Shown one piece after another: positions 8,909-16,904 of a stretch of 64,000 nt of DNA. Below the pieces are notes generated by a model. That model was not told where the DNA came from, made no database searches, and worked only from the letters and a program-made list of their open reading frames with translations. Both the position numbers and the translations under genes were made by a program. Source of the DNA: CAYQTL01 sp964420405 (GTDB lineage Bacteria; Acidobacteriota; Thermoanaerobaculia; Thermoanaerobaculales; Sulfomarinibacteraceae); NCBI GenBank assembly GCA_964420405.1, contig CAYQTL010000003.1:1-64000 (forward strand), written 5' to 3'. Position 1 is the stretch's first letter; each line of letters begins with the position of its first letter.

Positions 8909-11110
8909 ATGCATCGCCTCGCCGCCGCCGTGCTGATCCTGCTCGCGCCCACGATCGGTGCCGCGGGCGACGCCCCCGCTCCGCCGCAGGAACCCAGGGT
9001 CGGGCTGGTCCTCTCGGGAGGCGGCGCCCTCGGGCTGGCCCACGTCGGCGTGCTCAAGAAGCTCGAGGAGTACCGCGTCCCGGTCCACGCGATCGCCGGC
9101 ACCTCCATGGGGGCGATCATCGGCGGCCTGTACGCCGCCGGCTACACCGCGGAGGAGATCGAACGCCTCGTGGTCGCGGCCGACTGGAACGGGCTGCTCG
9201 AGGACCGCCCGCCCCGGCGGGAGATCCCGTACCGCCGCAAGATGGACGACTTCCGCTACCTGACGCGGATCGAGCTCGGCTTCAACGACGGCCGGTTCGA
9301 GGCCCCTCGCGGACTCATCTCGGGTCAGCGGTTCGGCTTCGAGCTCCAGCGCCTCCTGATCCACACCGCCGCGGTCGAACGGTTCGACGAGCTGCCGATC
9401 GCGTTCCGGGCGGTCGCCGCCGACATCGAGACCGGGGAGATGGTGGTCCTCGCCGACGGCAGCGTCGCCCGCGCGATCCGGGCCAGCATGTCCGTACCGG
9501 GGGTGTTCGCACCGGTCGAGCTCGACGGGCGCCTGCTGGTGGACGGCGGCGTGGTCCGCAACCTGCCGGTGGACGTCGTGCGCTCGATGGACGTGGACGT
9601 GGTCATCGCGGTCGACATCTCCTCCCCCCTCGAGCGCCGGGACCAGCTCGGCTCACTGCTGGACATCACCGGCCAGATGATCAGCATGGTGATCCGGACC
9701 AACGTCGAGGCCCAGGGCTTCCAGTCCGACGTCCTCATCAAGCCGGACGTCGCCGACTTCCGCGGCAGCGACTTCGACCGTGCGGCCGAGATGATCCCCC
9801 GGGGGGAGGCCGCGGCTGCCTCCCTGGAGCCCGTGCTGCGGGCCTACGGCCTCGGCGAGGCGGCCTACCGCCGCTGGACGGAGGCCATCGTCGCCAGGCA
9901 GCCGTCGCCCCCCACGACCGTCGGGTCGATCCAGCTCGCCCTCGGCTCGACCACGGACCCCGACTTCGTCCTCGACCGGATCCGGACCCGGCCCGGCGAC
10001 CCGTTCGACCTCGACCGGATCGCGGACGACCTGGAGCGGCTGTACGCCACCGGCGACTACGAGCTCGTCGACATCTTCGTCACCACCGCCCCGGACGGCA
10101 GCGCGGCCCTGCACGTGGACGCCCGCGACAAGTCCTGGGGCCCCAACGTCGTCCGCTTCGGACTGCTGATGAACGCCGACCTCGAGGGCGACAGCTCCTT
10201 CGACGTGCTGGCCAACTACACGATGACCCGCCTGAACCGGTGGCGGGGCGAGGCGAAGTTCGCCGCCCAGCTCGGCGAGGAGCCCCGGATCGCGGCCGAG
10301 CTGTACCAGCCGCTCGGCGCCGGAGGCCCGTTCCTGGTGGCGCCCTGGATCGAGCAGTCGACCACCACCGACGAGCGCTTCGTCGACCCGGAGACGTTCG
10401 CCAGCTTCCGCACCGACATCCTCCGCGGCGGACTGGACGTCGGCGTCTCCCTCGGCCGCTTCGGCGAGGTGCGCACCGGCATCACGCGCGGGCGCGGCGA
10501 GTCGGAGCCCCGCCGCGGCCCGCCCGGGCTGTCCGACGTGAGCGTCGACTGGGGCGGGTGGCGCGTCTCCGCCGTCGTCGACCAGGTCGACAACCCGCGG
10601 TTCCCGCGGCTCGGGTACTCTCTCGGCCTCGACCACTTCTCGTCGAGGAGATCGCTCGGCGCGGATCGGGAGTACGAGCGGCTCGAGCTGTTCGCCCTGG
10701 GCGCCGCCAGCTTCGGCCGCCACACCGTGGCGGCGTTCACCGAGCTCGGCTCCGCGCTCGGCAGCGAGCTGCCGTTCTACGACCAGTTCGAGGCGGGAGG
10801 CCTGTTCCGGCTGTCGGGCCTGCCGTTCCGCAGCGTCAGCGGCCGCTACGGGGGCACCGTCACCGGGCTGTACTTCGTCGAGATCGCACGGTTGACGCCG
10901 GGCCTCGGCGGCGGCGTCTTCGCGGGCGGCTCGGTGGAGACCGGCAACTACTGGCTCGACAGCGTGGCGGTCAGCGCCGGCGAGCTGACCTGGGCCGGCA
11001 GTCTGTTCGTCGGCGCCGACACCCTCCTGGGTCCGGTGTACCTCGGCTACGGCCGCGCCGACACGGGCGACGACGCCTTCTACCTGTTCGTCGGGACGTG
11101 GCTGGACTGA
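8909..11110 (+). CDS. Patatin-like phospholipase with POTRA/BamA-type outer-membrane barrel
   Basis: Predicted surface lipase/acyl hydrolase of 733 residues. After a signal peptide (about 1-19, MHRLAAAVLILLAPTIGAAG) comes a patatin domain: glycine-rich oxyanion loop LSGGGALGLAHVG, nucleophile GTSMG and catalytic Asp in VDGGVV. From about residue 340 there is a POTRA-like stretch (GSIQLALGSTTDPDFVLDRI). A C-terminal half follows that alternates like beta strands and ends in an aromatic terminus (DAFYLFVGTWLD). This order matches PlpD-type Vd autotransporters and RssA-type patatin/BamA fusions. The ATG at 8909 gives the signal peptide directly; longer upstream frames are antisense to the reductase. 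Confidence 0.93.
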   Translation: MHRLAAAVLILLAPTIGAAGDAPAPPQEPRVGLVLSGGGALGLAHVGVLKKLEEYRVPVHAIAGTSMGAIIGGLYAAGYTAEEIERLVVAADWNGLLEDRPPRREIPYRRKMDDFRYLTRIELGFNDGRFEAPRGLISGQRFGFELQRLLIHTAAVERFDELPIAFRAVAADIETGEMVVLADGSVARAIRASMSVPGVFAPVELDGRLLVDGGVVRNLPVDVVRSMDVDVVIAVDISSPLERRDQLGSLLDITGQMISMVIRTNVEAQGFQSDVLIKPDVADFRGSDFDRAAEMIPRGEAAAASLEPVLRAYGLGEAAYRRWTEAIVARQPSPPTTVGSIQLALGSTTDPDFVLDRIRTRPGDPFDLDRIADDLERLYATGDYELVDIFVTTAPDGSAALHVDARDKSWGPNVVRFGLLMNADLEGDSSFDVLANYTMTRLNRWRGEAKFAAQLGEEPRIAAELYQPLGAGGPFLVAPWIEQSTTTDERFVDPETFASFRTDILRGGLDVGVSLGRFGEVRTGITRGRGESEPRRGPPGLSDVSVDWGGWRVSAVVDQVDNPRFPRLGYSLGLDHFSSRRSLGADREYERLELFALGAASFGRHTVAAFTELGSALGSELPFYDQFEAGGLFRLSGLPFRSVSGRYGGTVTGLYFVEIARLTPGLGGGVFAGGSVETGNYWLDSVAVSAGELTWAGSLFVGADTLLGPVYLGYGRADTGDDAFYLFVGTWLD

Positions 11111-11192
11111 GGTCGTCCGGCGCCCCGACGCGGCCGCGGCGAAGGCGTGCGAAGGTCGTATGGTGGGCAGGTCCCCGAGTCAGACCGACTCC

Positions 11193-11204
11193 GATCCCGA
11201 TCCC
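11193..11204 (+). repeat. Hexamer repeat, left arm
   Basis: GATCCCGATCCC, paired with 11352-11370. Confidence 0.6.
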
Positions 11205-11250
11205 CGGTCGTCGAGACGTGTCGTCCGGCGGCGCCCTTCCGAGTCCGTTT

Positions 11251-11275
11251 GGGACGGGATCGGGTCGGGCCGGGA
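11251..11275 (-). repeat. Degenerate hexamer tract
   Basis: GGGACGGGATCGGG followed by TCGGGCCGGGA, right-arm polarity, decayed period. Confidence 0.45.
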
Positions 11276-11351
11276 GAGGCGATCGGGAGTGGGCCGCGCC
11301 GTGTCACCGCTCGCCGGAAGGCGTCCCTGCTGCCCCTTCGGTGCATCATCT

Positions 11352-11370
11352 GGAACGGGATCGGGATCGG
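11352..11370 (-). repeat. Hexamer repeat, right arm
   Basis: GGAACGGGATCGGGATCGG; its reverse complement matches the left-arm consensus. Confidence 0.7.
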
Positions 11371-11426
11371 ACGAGCCGGTCGTCCGAGCCGCGACGCGCC
11401 CGCGCCGGAAGGCCCCCGGACCGTGC

Positions 11427-11432
11427 TATCGT
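11427..11432 (+). promoter_or_regulatory. -10-like box of the dynamin-like gene, leaderless arrangement
   Basis: TATCGT, then 6 bases, then ATG; no Shine-Dalgarno. Same spacing as at mutM. Confidence 0.45.
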
Positions 11433-11438
11433 CCGGTG

Positions 11439-13172
11439 ATGCTCGACGCCATCCTGAAACCCGGCCAGCAGGAGCTGCTGCGTGACGAGCGCCGCCTGCT
11501 GACCGACGCGGAGGCGGCGCTGCAACGGTGGGACGTGTCCGAGCAGGACCGCGATACCCTCGCCGCCTCGGTCCGGCAGCTCGACGAGTTGTTCCTGCTG
11601 GTGGTGGTCGGCGAGTTCAACGCCGGCAAGAGCGCGCTGATCAACGCGCTGCTGGGTGAGCGGGTGCTGGCGGAGGGCGTGACGCCGACCACCGCCGACA
11701 TCCACCTCGTCACCCACGGCGGCCGGGCCGCCGCCCGCGAGCGCGACGACGGCGTCCGCCTCGTCCAGGCTCCCGCGGAGCTGCTGCGGCAGCTGACGAT
11801 CGTCGACACCCCGGGCACCAACGCGTTGGAGCGTCGCCACGAGGCGGTCACCGAGGAGTTCGTCCCGCGCTCCGACCTGGTGCTGTTCGTGACCTCCGCC
11901 GACCGGCCGTTCTCCGAGAGCGAGCGGGCGTTCCTGGAGCGGATCCGGCGCTGGGGCAAGAAGGTCGTCCTGGTGGTCAACAAGATCGACATCCTCGAGC
12001 AGGGCGAGGCGGTCGCGGAGGTGGAGCGCTACGTCCGCACCCACGGCGGGCGCCTGCTGGGTGTCGATCCGCCGGTGTTCCTGGTGTCGGCCAAACGCGC
12101 CGCCGCCGCGACCGATCCCGCCGGGCGGGCCGCGAGCGGGCTGCCGGCCCTCGAGGAGTGGCTCGAGCGGACGCTCGACGACGCCGAGCGGATCCGCCTG
12201 AAGCTGCGCAACCCGCTCGGCGTCGCCGACGGCCTGCTTCGGGCGGTGGACGACACCGCCCGCGGCCGGCTGGAGCTGCTGCGGGAGGATGTGAGGACGC
12301 TGGACGACATCGACCGTCAGCTCGAGCAGTACGCCGCCGACGTCGAGCGCGAGTTCCGGCTCCGCCTGGCCGAGATCGACGGCATCCTGCTCGACCTCGA
12401 GAACCGCGGCGTCGATTTCTTCGACGAGCACCTCAGGCTCGGTCGGATCCGCGAGCTGTTCGACCGCGATGCTCTGCGCCGGCGGTTCGAGAGCGAGGTC
12501 GTGGGCGACCTGGCGGCCACGGTGGAGCGCAGGGTCGAGGACCTCATCGACTGGCTCGTGGCCTCCAACCTCAACCAGTGGCAGTCGGTCGTGCAGCACG
12601 TGCAGCGCCGCCGGAGCCACCACGAGGGGCGGCTCGTGGGCGATGTCGGCGGTCGCTTCGAGTACGACCGCGCCGGCATGCTGGAGGCGGTCGGCACCGC
12701 CGCCCGGAGGTCGCTGGAGCGCTACGACCGCGGGGAGGAGGCCCGCCGCCTCGCCGAGGACGTCCAGCGCGCGGTGGCGGGCACCGCCCTCGTTGAGGTC
12801 GGCGCCGTCGGTCTCGGCGCGACCGTCGCCCTGATCGCGAGCGGCACCGCCGCCGACGCGACCGGGCTGGCCGCGGCGGGCCTGCTGGCGGTGGTCGGGC
12901 TGTTCATCCTTCCCCACCGCCGGCGCCGGGCGAAGGTCGAGCTGAAGGCAGCGATCGCCGCCATGCGGCAGGAGATCGGCGGCGCCGTCGGGACCCAGTT
13001 CCGTCGCCAGGCGTCGCACGGGCTGCAGCGCATCCGGGACACGGTCTCGCCCTACACGCGCTTCGTCCGCTCCGAGCGCGAGCAGCTCGACGAGCAGCGC
13101 TCGGCGATCGCCGACCTGCGCCGCCGCATCGAGGAGCTCGAGGAGCGGGTGGAAGAGGTGGAGGGGCTGTAG
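11439..13172 (+). CDS. Bacterial dynamin-like GTPase
   Basis: 577-residue large GTPase probably acting on the inner membrane. The G1 loop GEFNAGKSALINALLG starts near residue 58. G3 is DTPGTN (near 122) and G4 is NKID (near 181), so GTP binding should be intact. Long helical stretches follow, then a hydrophobic segment near residues 448-490 (VGAVGLGATVALIASGTAA) flanked by basic residues. That suits a membrane-inserting paddle. The C-terminus is a coiled coil rich in Glu/Arg. The ATG at 11439 places the GTPase domain at the normal distance, and the upstream extension is repeat DNA. Bacterial relatives often work in membrane repair or fission; no partner gene is adjacent. Confidence 0.9.
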   Translation: MLDAILKPGQQELLRDERRLLTDAEAALQRWDVSEQDRDTLAASVRQLDELFLLVVVGEFNAGKSALINALLGERVLAEGVTPTTADIHLVTHGGRAAARERDDGVRLVQAPAELLRQLTIVDTPGTNALERRHEAVTEEFVPRSDLVLFVTSADRPFSESERAFLERIRRWGKKVVLVVNKIDILEQGEAVAEVERYVRTHGGRLLGVDPPVFLVSAKRAAAATDPAGRAASGLPALEEWLERTLDDAERIRLKLRNPLGVADGLLRAVDDTARGRLELLREDVRTLDDIDRQLEQYAADVEREFRLRLAEIDGILLDLENRGVDFFDEHLRLGRIRELFDRDALRRRFESEVVGDLAATVERRVEDLIDWLVASNLNQWQSVVQHVQRRRSHHEGRLVGDVGGRFEYDRAGMLEAVGTAARRSLERYDRGEEARRLAEDVQRAVAGTALVEVGAVGLGATVALIASGTAADATGLAAAGLLAVVGLFILPHRRRRAKVELKAAIAAMRQEIGGAVGTQFRRQASHGLQRIRDTVSPYTRFVRSEREQLDEQRSAIADLRRRIEELEERVEEVEGL

Positions 13173-13192
13173 CGGCCCGGGACCCGCGTATC

Positions 13193-13219
13193 GATCCCGT
13201 TCCCGATCCCGTTCCCGAC
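13193..13219 (+). repeat. Hexamer repeat, left arm
   Basis: Alternating GATCCC and GTTCCC, twice each, ending GAC. Confidence 0.8.
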
Positions 13220-13229
13220 GGAGTCGGGA
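13213..13229 (+). terminator. Hairpin after the dynamin-like gene
   Basis: TCCCGAC-GGA-GTCGGGA, seven perfect pairs and a 3-base loop, 41 bases past the stop. It uses the end of the repeat array as its left stem. There is no T run, so termination is only suggested. Confidence 0.4.
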
Positions 13230-13325
13230 CCGCTCTGCCCAGGAGCTTCGCCCGGGAGTCGTGACACCGTGCCACGGGGATGCCCGGGGACACTCGCGCC
13301 GATCGGAACCTGTCTCATCGGAATC

Positions 13326-13344
13326 GGGACCGGGACCGGGATCG
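13326..13344 (-). repeat. Hexamer repeat, right arm
   Basis: GGGACCGGGACCGGGATCG, inverted relative to 13193-13219, in the gap between convergent genes. Confidence 0.7.
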
Positions 13345-13352
13345 AAGTCCCC

Positions 13353-14246
13353 CTACCGGTCGCCGGCCTCCTCGCGGCACCACACGTGCATGTCCTCGAA
13401 CTGCCCGGCGATGTGACAGTTGTTGACCAGGGTGCCGGTGAGGACGTAGCCCCGGTTGTGGAACACCCGGTTCATGCCGAACGAGCGCGCGCGGGCGATG
13501 GTGTACAGGTGGTCGATCCCCCGTCCGGCCATGTCGTCCTCGAGGGCGGCCAGGAGATGCCGGGCGAGCCCGAGGCGCCGCTGGCTCGGCAGAGTGGCGA
13601 AGTCGGTCATCTCGGCGTTGCGGTGCGCCGCCGCGATCTCCGCCGACGCCGCCGCCACCACCGCGCCGTGGCCGTCGCGCACGATCCGGTAGACCACGTG
13701 CGTCCGCATCGTCTCGACGAGGTAGACGGGGTCCATGATCGGGAACGGGTAGCTCGCGAAGACCTCCCGGTACAGCGCCGCCAGCTCGTCGGCGTCGGCG
13801 GGCGTCGCCACCGCCAGGCGGTAGCCCTCGGGCAGCAGGCCCACGGTCGGGTCGGGAGAGCTCGACCGGATCGCCGCGAGGATCGCGCGCTGCTCGTCCT
13901 CGAACGGCCGCGCGCGGCGGTCGTCGGTCAGGAACGCGGCCATCACGTGCCCGTCCTCGCCGGCGAAGTAGCCGCGGATGACGGCCTCCCGCTCGAATCC
14001 CGCCGCTTCGAGCCGGACGGCATCGCGGCCGGACGCCTTCGCCCACACCTTGCCGAAGCCGAGCCGCGAGGCCTCGCGCCTGAGGTGCGTGGCCAGCGCC
14101 GCGAGGCGGTCGCCCTCGAGCCGCGTCACCTGGAGACGCCGGTTCAGCGCGCTGACGACCACCTCGGCCCGGTAGCCGTCGCCGGCGACCTCGGCCGTGC
14201 GGTCGGGGACGGCCGCGCTCCCGGGTGCGCGGACGGTCACGGGCAC
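13353..14246 (-). CDS. ablB: Beta-lysine N6-acetyltransferase
   Basis: GNAT-family enzyme of 297 residues predicted to acetylate beta-lysine made by the neighbouring aminomutase, giving N6-acetyl-beta-lysine, a compatible solute. The N-terminal half is typical of AblB. The C-terminal GNAT domain shows the acetyl-CoA loop SQRRLGLARHLL and conserved NRVFHNRGYVLTGTLVNN. The GTG at 14246 is preceded by GGAGG at 6-base spacing and overlaps the end of kamA by 10 bases, so the two are translationally coupled. A second GTG two codons in is possible. Function rests on family plus pairing with kamA; a role in lysine breakdown, as with Bacillus kamA/yodP, is the main alternative. Confidence 0.9.
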   Translation of the reverse strand: MPVTVRAPGSAAVPDRTAEVAGDGYRAEVVVSALNRRLQVTRLEGDRLAALATHLRREASRLGFGKVWAKASGRDAVRLEAAGFEREAVIRGYFAGEDGHVMAAFLTDDRRARPFEDEQRAILAAIRSSSPDPTVGLLPEGYRLAVATPADADELAALYREVFASYPFPIMDPVYLVETMRTHVVYRIVRDGHGAVVAAASAEIAAAHRNAEMTDFATLPSQRRLGLARHLLAALEDDMAGRGIDHLYTIARARSFGMNRVFHNRGYVLTGTLVNNCHIAGQFEDMHVWCREEAGDR

Positions 14247-15592
14247 GGGTCACCTCCGACCGAGTGCAACGGCTCCGACCCGGCCCCGTGGCGGCCGTCG
14301 GCCCGCTCGCGGGGAACCAGCGCGATGTGCTCCGGGTCGTCGTCGAAAAGCCCCGCCACGCCGACCGTCTCGGCGCCGTCGCGCAGCGCCTTGCGACAGT
14401 ACGAGCACGGCCGGCCTTCGGTGCACATGCCGGCGTAGTCGCGGGGCTCCTCGTAGGCCACGATCCGGCCCTCGAAGTTGCGCAGCACGACCTTGTGCTC
14501 GTGGTGGGTCACCAGGTAGTTGGGGTGGACCGGGATCTTGCCGCCGCCGCTCGGGGCGTCGACGACGAAGGTCGGCACCGCCAGGCCCGAGATGTGCCCC
14601 CGCAGGTGCTCCATGATCTCGATCCCCTTCGCGACCGTGGTCCGGAAGTGCTCGAGGCCGTGCGCGAGGTCGCACTGGTACACGTAGTACGGCCGGACGC
14701 GGTTGGCGGTCAGCCGGTACATCAGCTCCCGCATCAGCGCCCAGCAGTCGTTGATCCCCCGCAGCAGCACCGTCTGGTTGCCGAGCGGGATGCCCGCGTC
14801 CGCCAGCAGGGCGAGGGCGGCCCTGGACTCGGCGGTGAACTCGGCCGGGTGGTTGAAGTGGGTGTTGAGGTACAGGGGGTGGTAGCTGCGGAGCATCGCC
14901 ACCAGCTCCGGCGTGATGCGCTGCGGCATGGTGACGGGCGTGCGCGAGCCGATGCGCACGATCTCCACCGAGGGCACCTCGGCACGGATCCGGCCGATCA
15001 CCCGCTCGAGCCGCTCGTCCGACAGCAGCAGCGGGTCCCCGCCCGACAGCAGCACGTCGCGGACCTCGGGGTGGCGCGTGAGATAGGCGATCCCGGCGTC
15101 GACCTGGTGGTCCGCGATCGGGTGCGGCGCCTCGCCGACCTTGCGCTTGCGCGTGCAGTGCCGGCAGAGCATGGCGCACTCCTGGAACACGACCCACAGC
15201 ACCCGGTCGGGGTAGCGGTGGGTCATGCCCGGCGCGACCGCGTCACCCTCCTCGTTGAGGGGGTCCTCGATGTCGAAGTCGCTGTGGGCCCGCTCGGCGG
15301 CCGACGGCACCGACTGCAGCCGGATCGGGCAGTCGGGGTCCTCGGGGTCGATGAGGGAGGCGTAGTACGGGGTGATGGCGAACCGGAACGACTGCAGCGC
15401 GGTGTCGATCGCCCGCCGCTCGTGGGGCGTCAGCGGGAGCACCTCGGCGAGCCGGGCACTGGTGGTGATGCGACTCTGCATCTGCCAGTGCCAGTCGCGC
15501 CACTGCTCGGCCGGGACGTCGCGCCAGGCCGAGCGCTCCTTGTACGCGAGCTGCAGGCTCGCCACCCGGTCGTCGGTGGCGGCGTCGCTCAT
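14237..15592 (-). CDS. kamA: Lysine 2,3-aminomutase
   Basis: Radical-SAM, PLP-dependent enzyme that converts L-lysine to beta-lysine. The product has 451 residues. The cluster motif is CAMLCRHC near residues 139-146, followed by TRKRKVG. The PLP lysine lies in PSGGGKIPVHPNY. Zinc-type cysteines occur near the C-terminus (CTEGRPCSYCRK). The ATG at 15592 is chosen for AAAGGA just upstream; 22 further upstream codons are open but lack a site. It is the first gene of the kamA-ablB unit, downstream of marR on the same strand with a 150-base gap holding its own promoter and a strong palindrome. Confidence 0.95.
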   Translation of the reverse strand: MSDAATDDRVASLQLAYKERSAWRDVPAEQWRDWHWQMQSRITTSARLAEVLPLTPHERRAIDTALQSFRFAITPYYASLIDPEDPDCPIRLQSVPSAAERAHSDFDIEDPLNEEGDAVAPGMTHRYPDRVLWVVFQECAMLCRHCTRKRKVGEAPHPIADHQVDAGIAYLTRHPEVRDVLLSGGDPLLLSDERLERVIGRIRAEVPSVEIVRIGSRTPVTMPQRITPELVAMLRSYHPLYLNTHFNHPAEFTAESRAALALLADAGIPLGNQTVLLRGINDCWALMRELMYRLTANRVRPYYVYQCDLAHGLEHFRTTVAKGIEIMEHLRGHISGLAVPTFVVDAPSGGGKIPVHPNYLVTHHEHKVVLRNFEGRIVAYEEPRDYAGMCTEGRPCSYCRKALRDGAETVGVAGLFDDDPEHIALVPRERADGRHGAGSEPLHSVGGDPCP

Positions 15593-15667
15593 GGCGGTGG
15601 TCCTTTCGTCGGCTTTCGTGTCGAGCACGTCGCGACCCCTGGACGGATCGGCTGCCACGGTCGCCGG

Positions 15668-15673
15668 AGTGTA
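15668..15673 (-). promoter_or_regulatory. -10-like box of kamA
   Basis: TACACT on the minus strand, about 75 bases before the kamA start. The expected -35 position falls inside the palindrome at 15680-15702. Confidence 0.45.
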
Positions 15674-15679
15674 GCATGG

Positions 15680-15702
15680 GAACGTTTCGTATTCGAAAGT
15701 TC
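15680..15702. promoter_or_regulatory. Candidate MarR operator at the kamA promoter
   Basis: GAAC-G-TTTCG-TATT-CGAAA-GTTC: nine complementary pairs with one bulged base and a 4-base centre. Its A/T content is far above its surroundings. It overlaps the spacer and -35 region of the kamA promoter, and a MarR-family gene lies immediately upstream. Binding is inferred. Confidence 0.55.
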
Positions 15703-15742
15703 AGAAGACCCCACGAGAACGGGCCGCCGCGGGCGAACGCCC

Positions 15743-16303
15743 TCAGCTGCTGCCGTCGGGCTCGGACCCGGCGTCGGCCGATGGGTCGAGCGGCTCGGCC
15801 GGAGGGTCGAGCGGCTCGGCCGCGAGGATCGGACCGGCGGCGATGTCCCGCGCCTCCATCAGCGCCACGAGCCGCTGCAGCGACGACAGGATCTGGGTCT
15901 GCTCCCACTCAGGGAGGGCGCCGAAACCCGCCACGAAGCTGTCGTGCAGCAGCGGCGGGGCGGTCCGCAGGACGTCCTTGGCCGCCGGCGTGGACGCCAC
16001 CATCACCCGTCGGCGGTCGACGCTGCTGCGCTGGCGCTCGACCATCGCCCGGATCTCGAGACGGTCGACGATCCCCGTGAGGGTGGCCTGACTGATGTGC
16101 ACCGCCCTGGCGAGCTCGCCCAGGGACAGCGGCTCGCGCTCGGCGATCTCCTTCAGCACCGTCAGCTGCGGGCCGGTGAGGCCGTAGCGCTGCATCAGCA
16201 CCCGCGAGTGCTGGTCCACCGCCCGGAAGATGCGCCGCAGCGCGATCATCACCCGGCGGGTGGTGGTGGTGTCGGCGTCGTACTCCGGAGCCGGGGTCGC
16301 CAT
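15743..16303 (-). CDS. MarR-family transcriptional regulator
   Basis: 186-residue winged-helix repressor-type protein. The DNA-binding core is around residues 35-105 (QLTVLKEIAEREPLSLGELARAV, then SQATLTGIVDRLE and the wing SSVDRRRVMV). A Pro/Asp-rich tail of about 30 residues is unusual. The ATG at 16303 lies 8 bases after a TACAAT box, so the mRNA may be nearly leaderless. It sits between two divergent operons and is the obvious candidate to control both. MarR relatives such as EctR regulate osmolyte genes elsewhere; the ligand here is unknown. Confidence 0.9.
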   Translation of the reverse strand: MATPAPEYDADTTTTRRVMIALRRIFRAVDQHSRVLMQRYGLTGPQLTVLKEIAEREPLSLGELARAVHISQATLTGIVDRLEIRAMVERQRSSVDRRRVMVASTPAAKDVLRTAPPLLHDSFVAGFGALPEWEQTQILSSLQRLVALMEARDIAAGPILAAEPLDPPAEPLDPSADAGSEPDGSS

Positions 16304-16311
16304 GGCGGGTC

Positions 16312-16317
16312 ATTGTA
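16312..16317 (-). promoter_or_regulatory. -10-like box of marR
   Basis: TACAAT on the minus strand, 8 bases before the marR ATG, with no Shine-Dalgarno. Confidence 0.5.
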
Positions 16318-16319
16318 CC

Positions 16320-16338
16320 GCGGGAGCACGGTTCCCGC
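16320..16338. promoter_or_regulatory. Palindrome between the divergent marR and GNAT promoters
   Basis: GCGGGA-N7-TCCCGC, six perfect pairs. It occupies the space between the marR -10 and the GNAT -35, where a repressor could block both. Its sequence differs from the kamA palindrome. Confidence 0.35.
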
Positions 16339-16367
16339 TTGACCCGTCATGGCCCTCGTGGTAATAT
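16339..16367 (+). promoter_or_regulatory. Sigma-70-type promoter of the GNAT-racemase operon
   Basis: TTGACC, a 17-base spacer and TAATAT. This is one of the best promoters in the window, with initiation expected near 16374. Confidence 0.75.
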
Positions 16368-16439
16368 TTAGCTCGCGAAACATTGGACTGCCGCACGCTC
16401 CGCCCAGGAGACCGCGCACGAGACGAACGGAGACGACCC

Positions 16440-16904
16440 ATGACAGCCGACGGCCACCGCCCGATCCACCTGATCGACGTGCGCCGGGACGAGGACTTCC
16501 CGGCGTGGCTCGACCGCGACGGACTGGTGGAGTTTCTCCACACCAGCCTCAAGCCGTACGAGGACGCGCCGCCCGACATCGCCGCCGGGATCGACTACGC
16601 CCTGTCCGACGCGCCCGGCCGCGGCGGCTTCGTCGTCCTCGCGGCCGAGGACGAGCGCCTGCTGGGAGCGCTGGTGATGCTCGACACCGGCATGACGGGG
16701 TACATCCCTGAGAACCTGCTGCTGTTCGTGGCGGTGTCGCCGGCGGCCCGCGGTCGCGGCCTCGGACGGCGGATCATCGAGCACGCCGTCGCGCGCTGCG
16801 ACGGCGCCGTCAAGCTCCACGTCGAGTACGACAACCCGGCCAAGCGCCTCTACGAGCGGCTCGGCTTCACCTCCAAGTACGCCGAGATGAGGTACGTGGG
16901 ATGA
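16440..16904 (+). CDS. GNAT-family N-acetyltransferase
   Basis: 154-residue acyl-CoA-dependent acetyltransferase. The acetyl-CoA loop is VSPAARGRGLGRRIIEHAV and the C-terminal strand DNPAKRLYERLGF is typical of the fold. The ATG at 16440 follows CGGAG at about 7-base spacing; the upstream in-frame extension has no site. It is the first gene of a rightward operon and overlaps the next gene by ATGA. Placement opposite kamA-ablB suggests an amino-acid or diamino-acid substrate, but nothing in the sequence fixes it. Confidence 0.9.
   Translation: MTADGHRPIHLIDVRRDEDFPAWLDRDGLVEFLHTSLKPYEDAPPDIAAGIDYALSDAPGRGGFVVLAAEDERLLGALVMLDTGMTGYIPENLLLFVAVSPAARGRGLGRRIIEHAVARCDGAVKLHVEYDNPAKRLYERLGFTSKYAEMRYVG

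Larger units (their letters stand above)
11111..11438. other. Intergenic region with hexamer repeats upstream of the dynamin-like gene
   Basis: No gene is supported. Three repeat tracts lie here: a left arm at 11193-11204, a degenerate GGGAC/GGGATC tract at 11251-11275 and a right arm at 11352-11370. A -10-like box follows next to the start codon. Confidence 0.55.

Noticed and set aside
11439..13172. Dynamin-like gene starting at 11160
   Set aside because: The extra 93 residues translate repeat DNA. The -10-like box and the domain position support 11439.
14225..16342. 705-residue plus-strand frame over kamA and marR
   Set aside because: Antisense to two well-supported genes; no domain signature.
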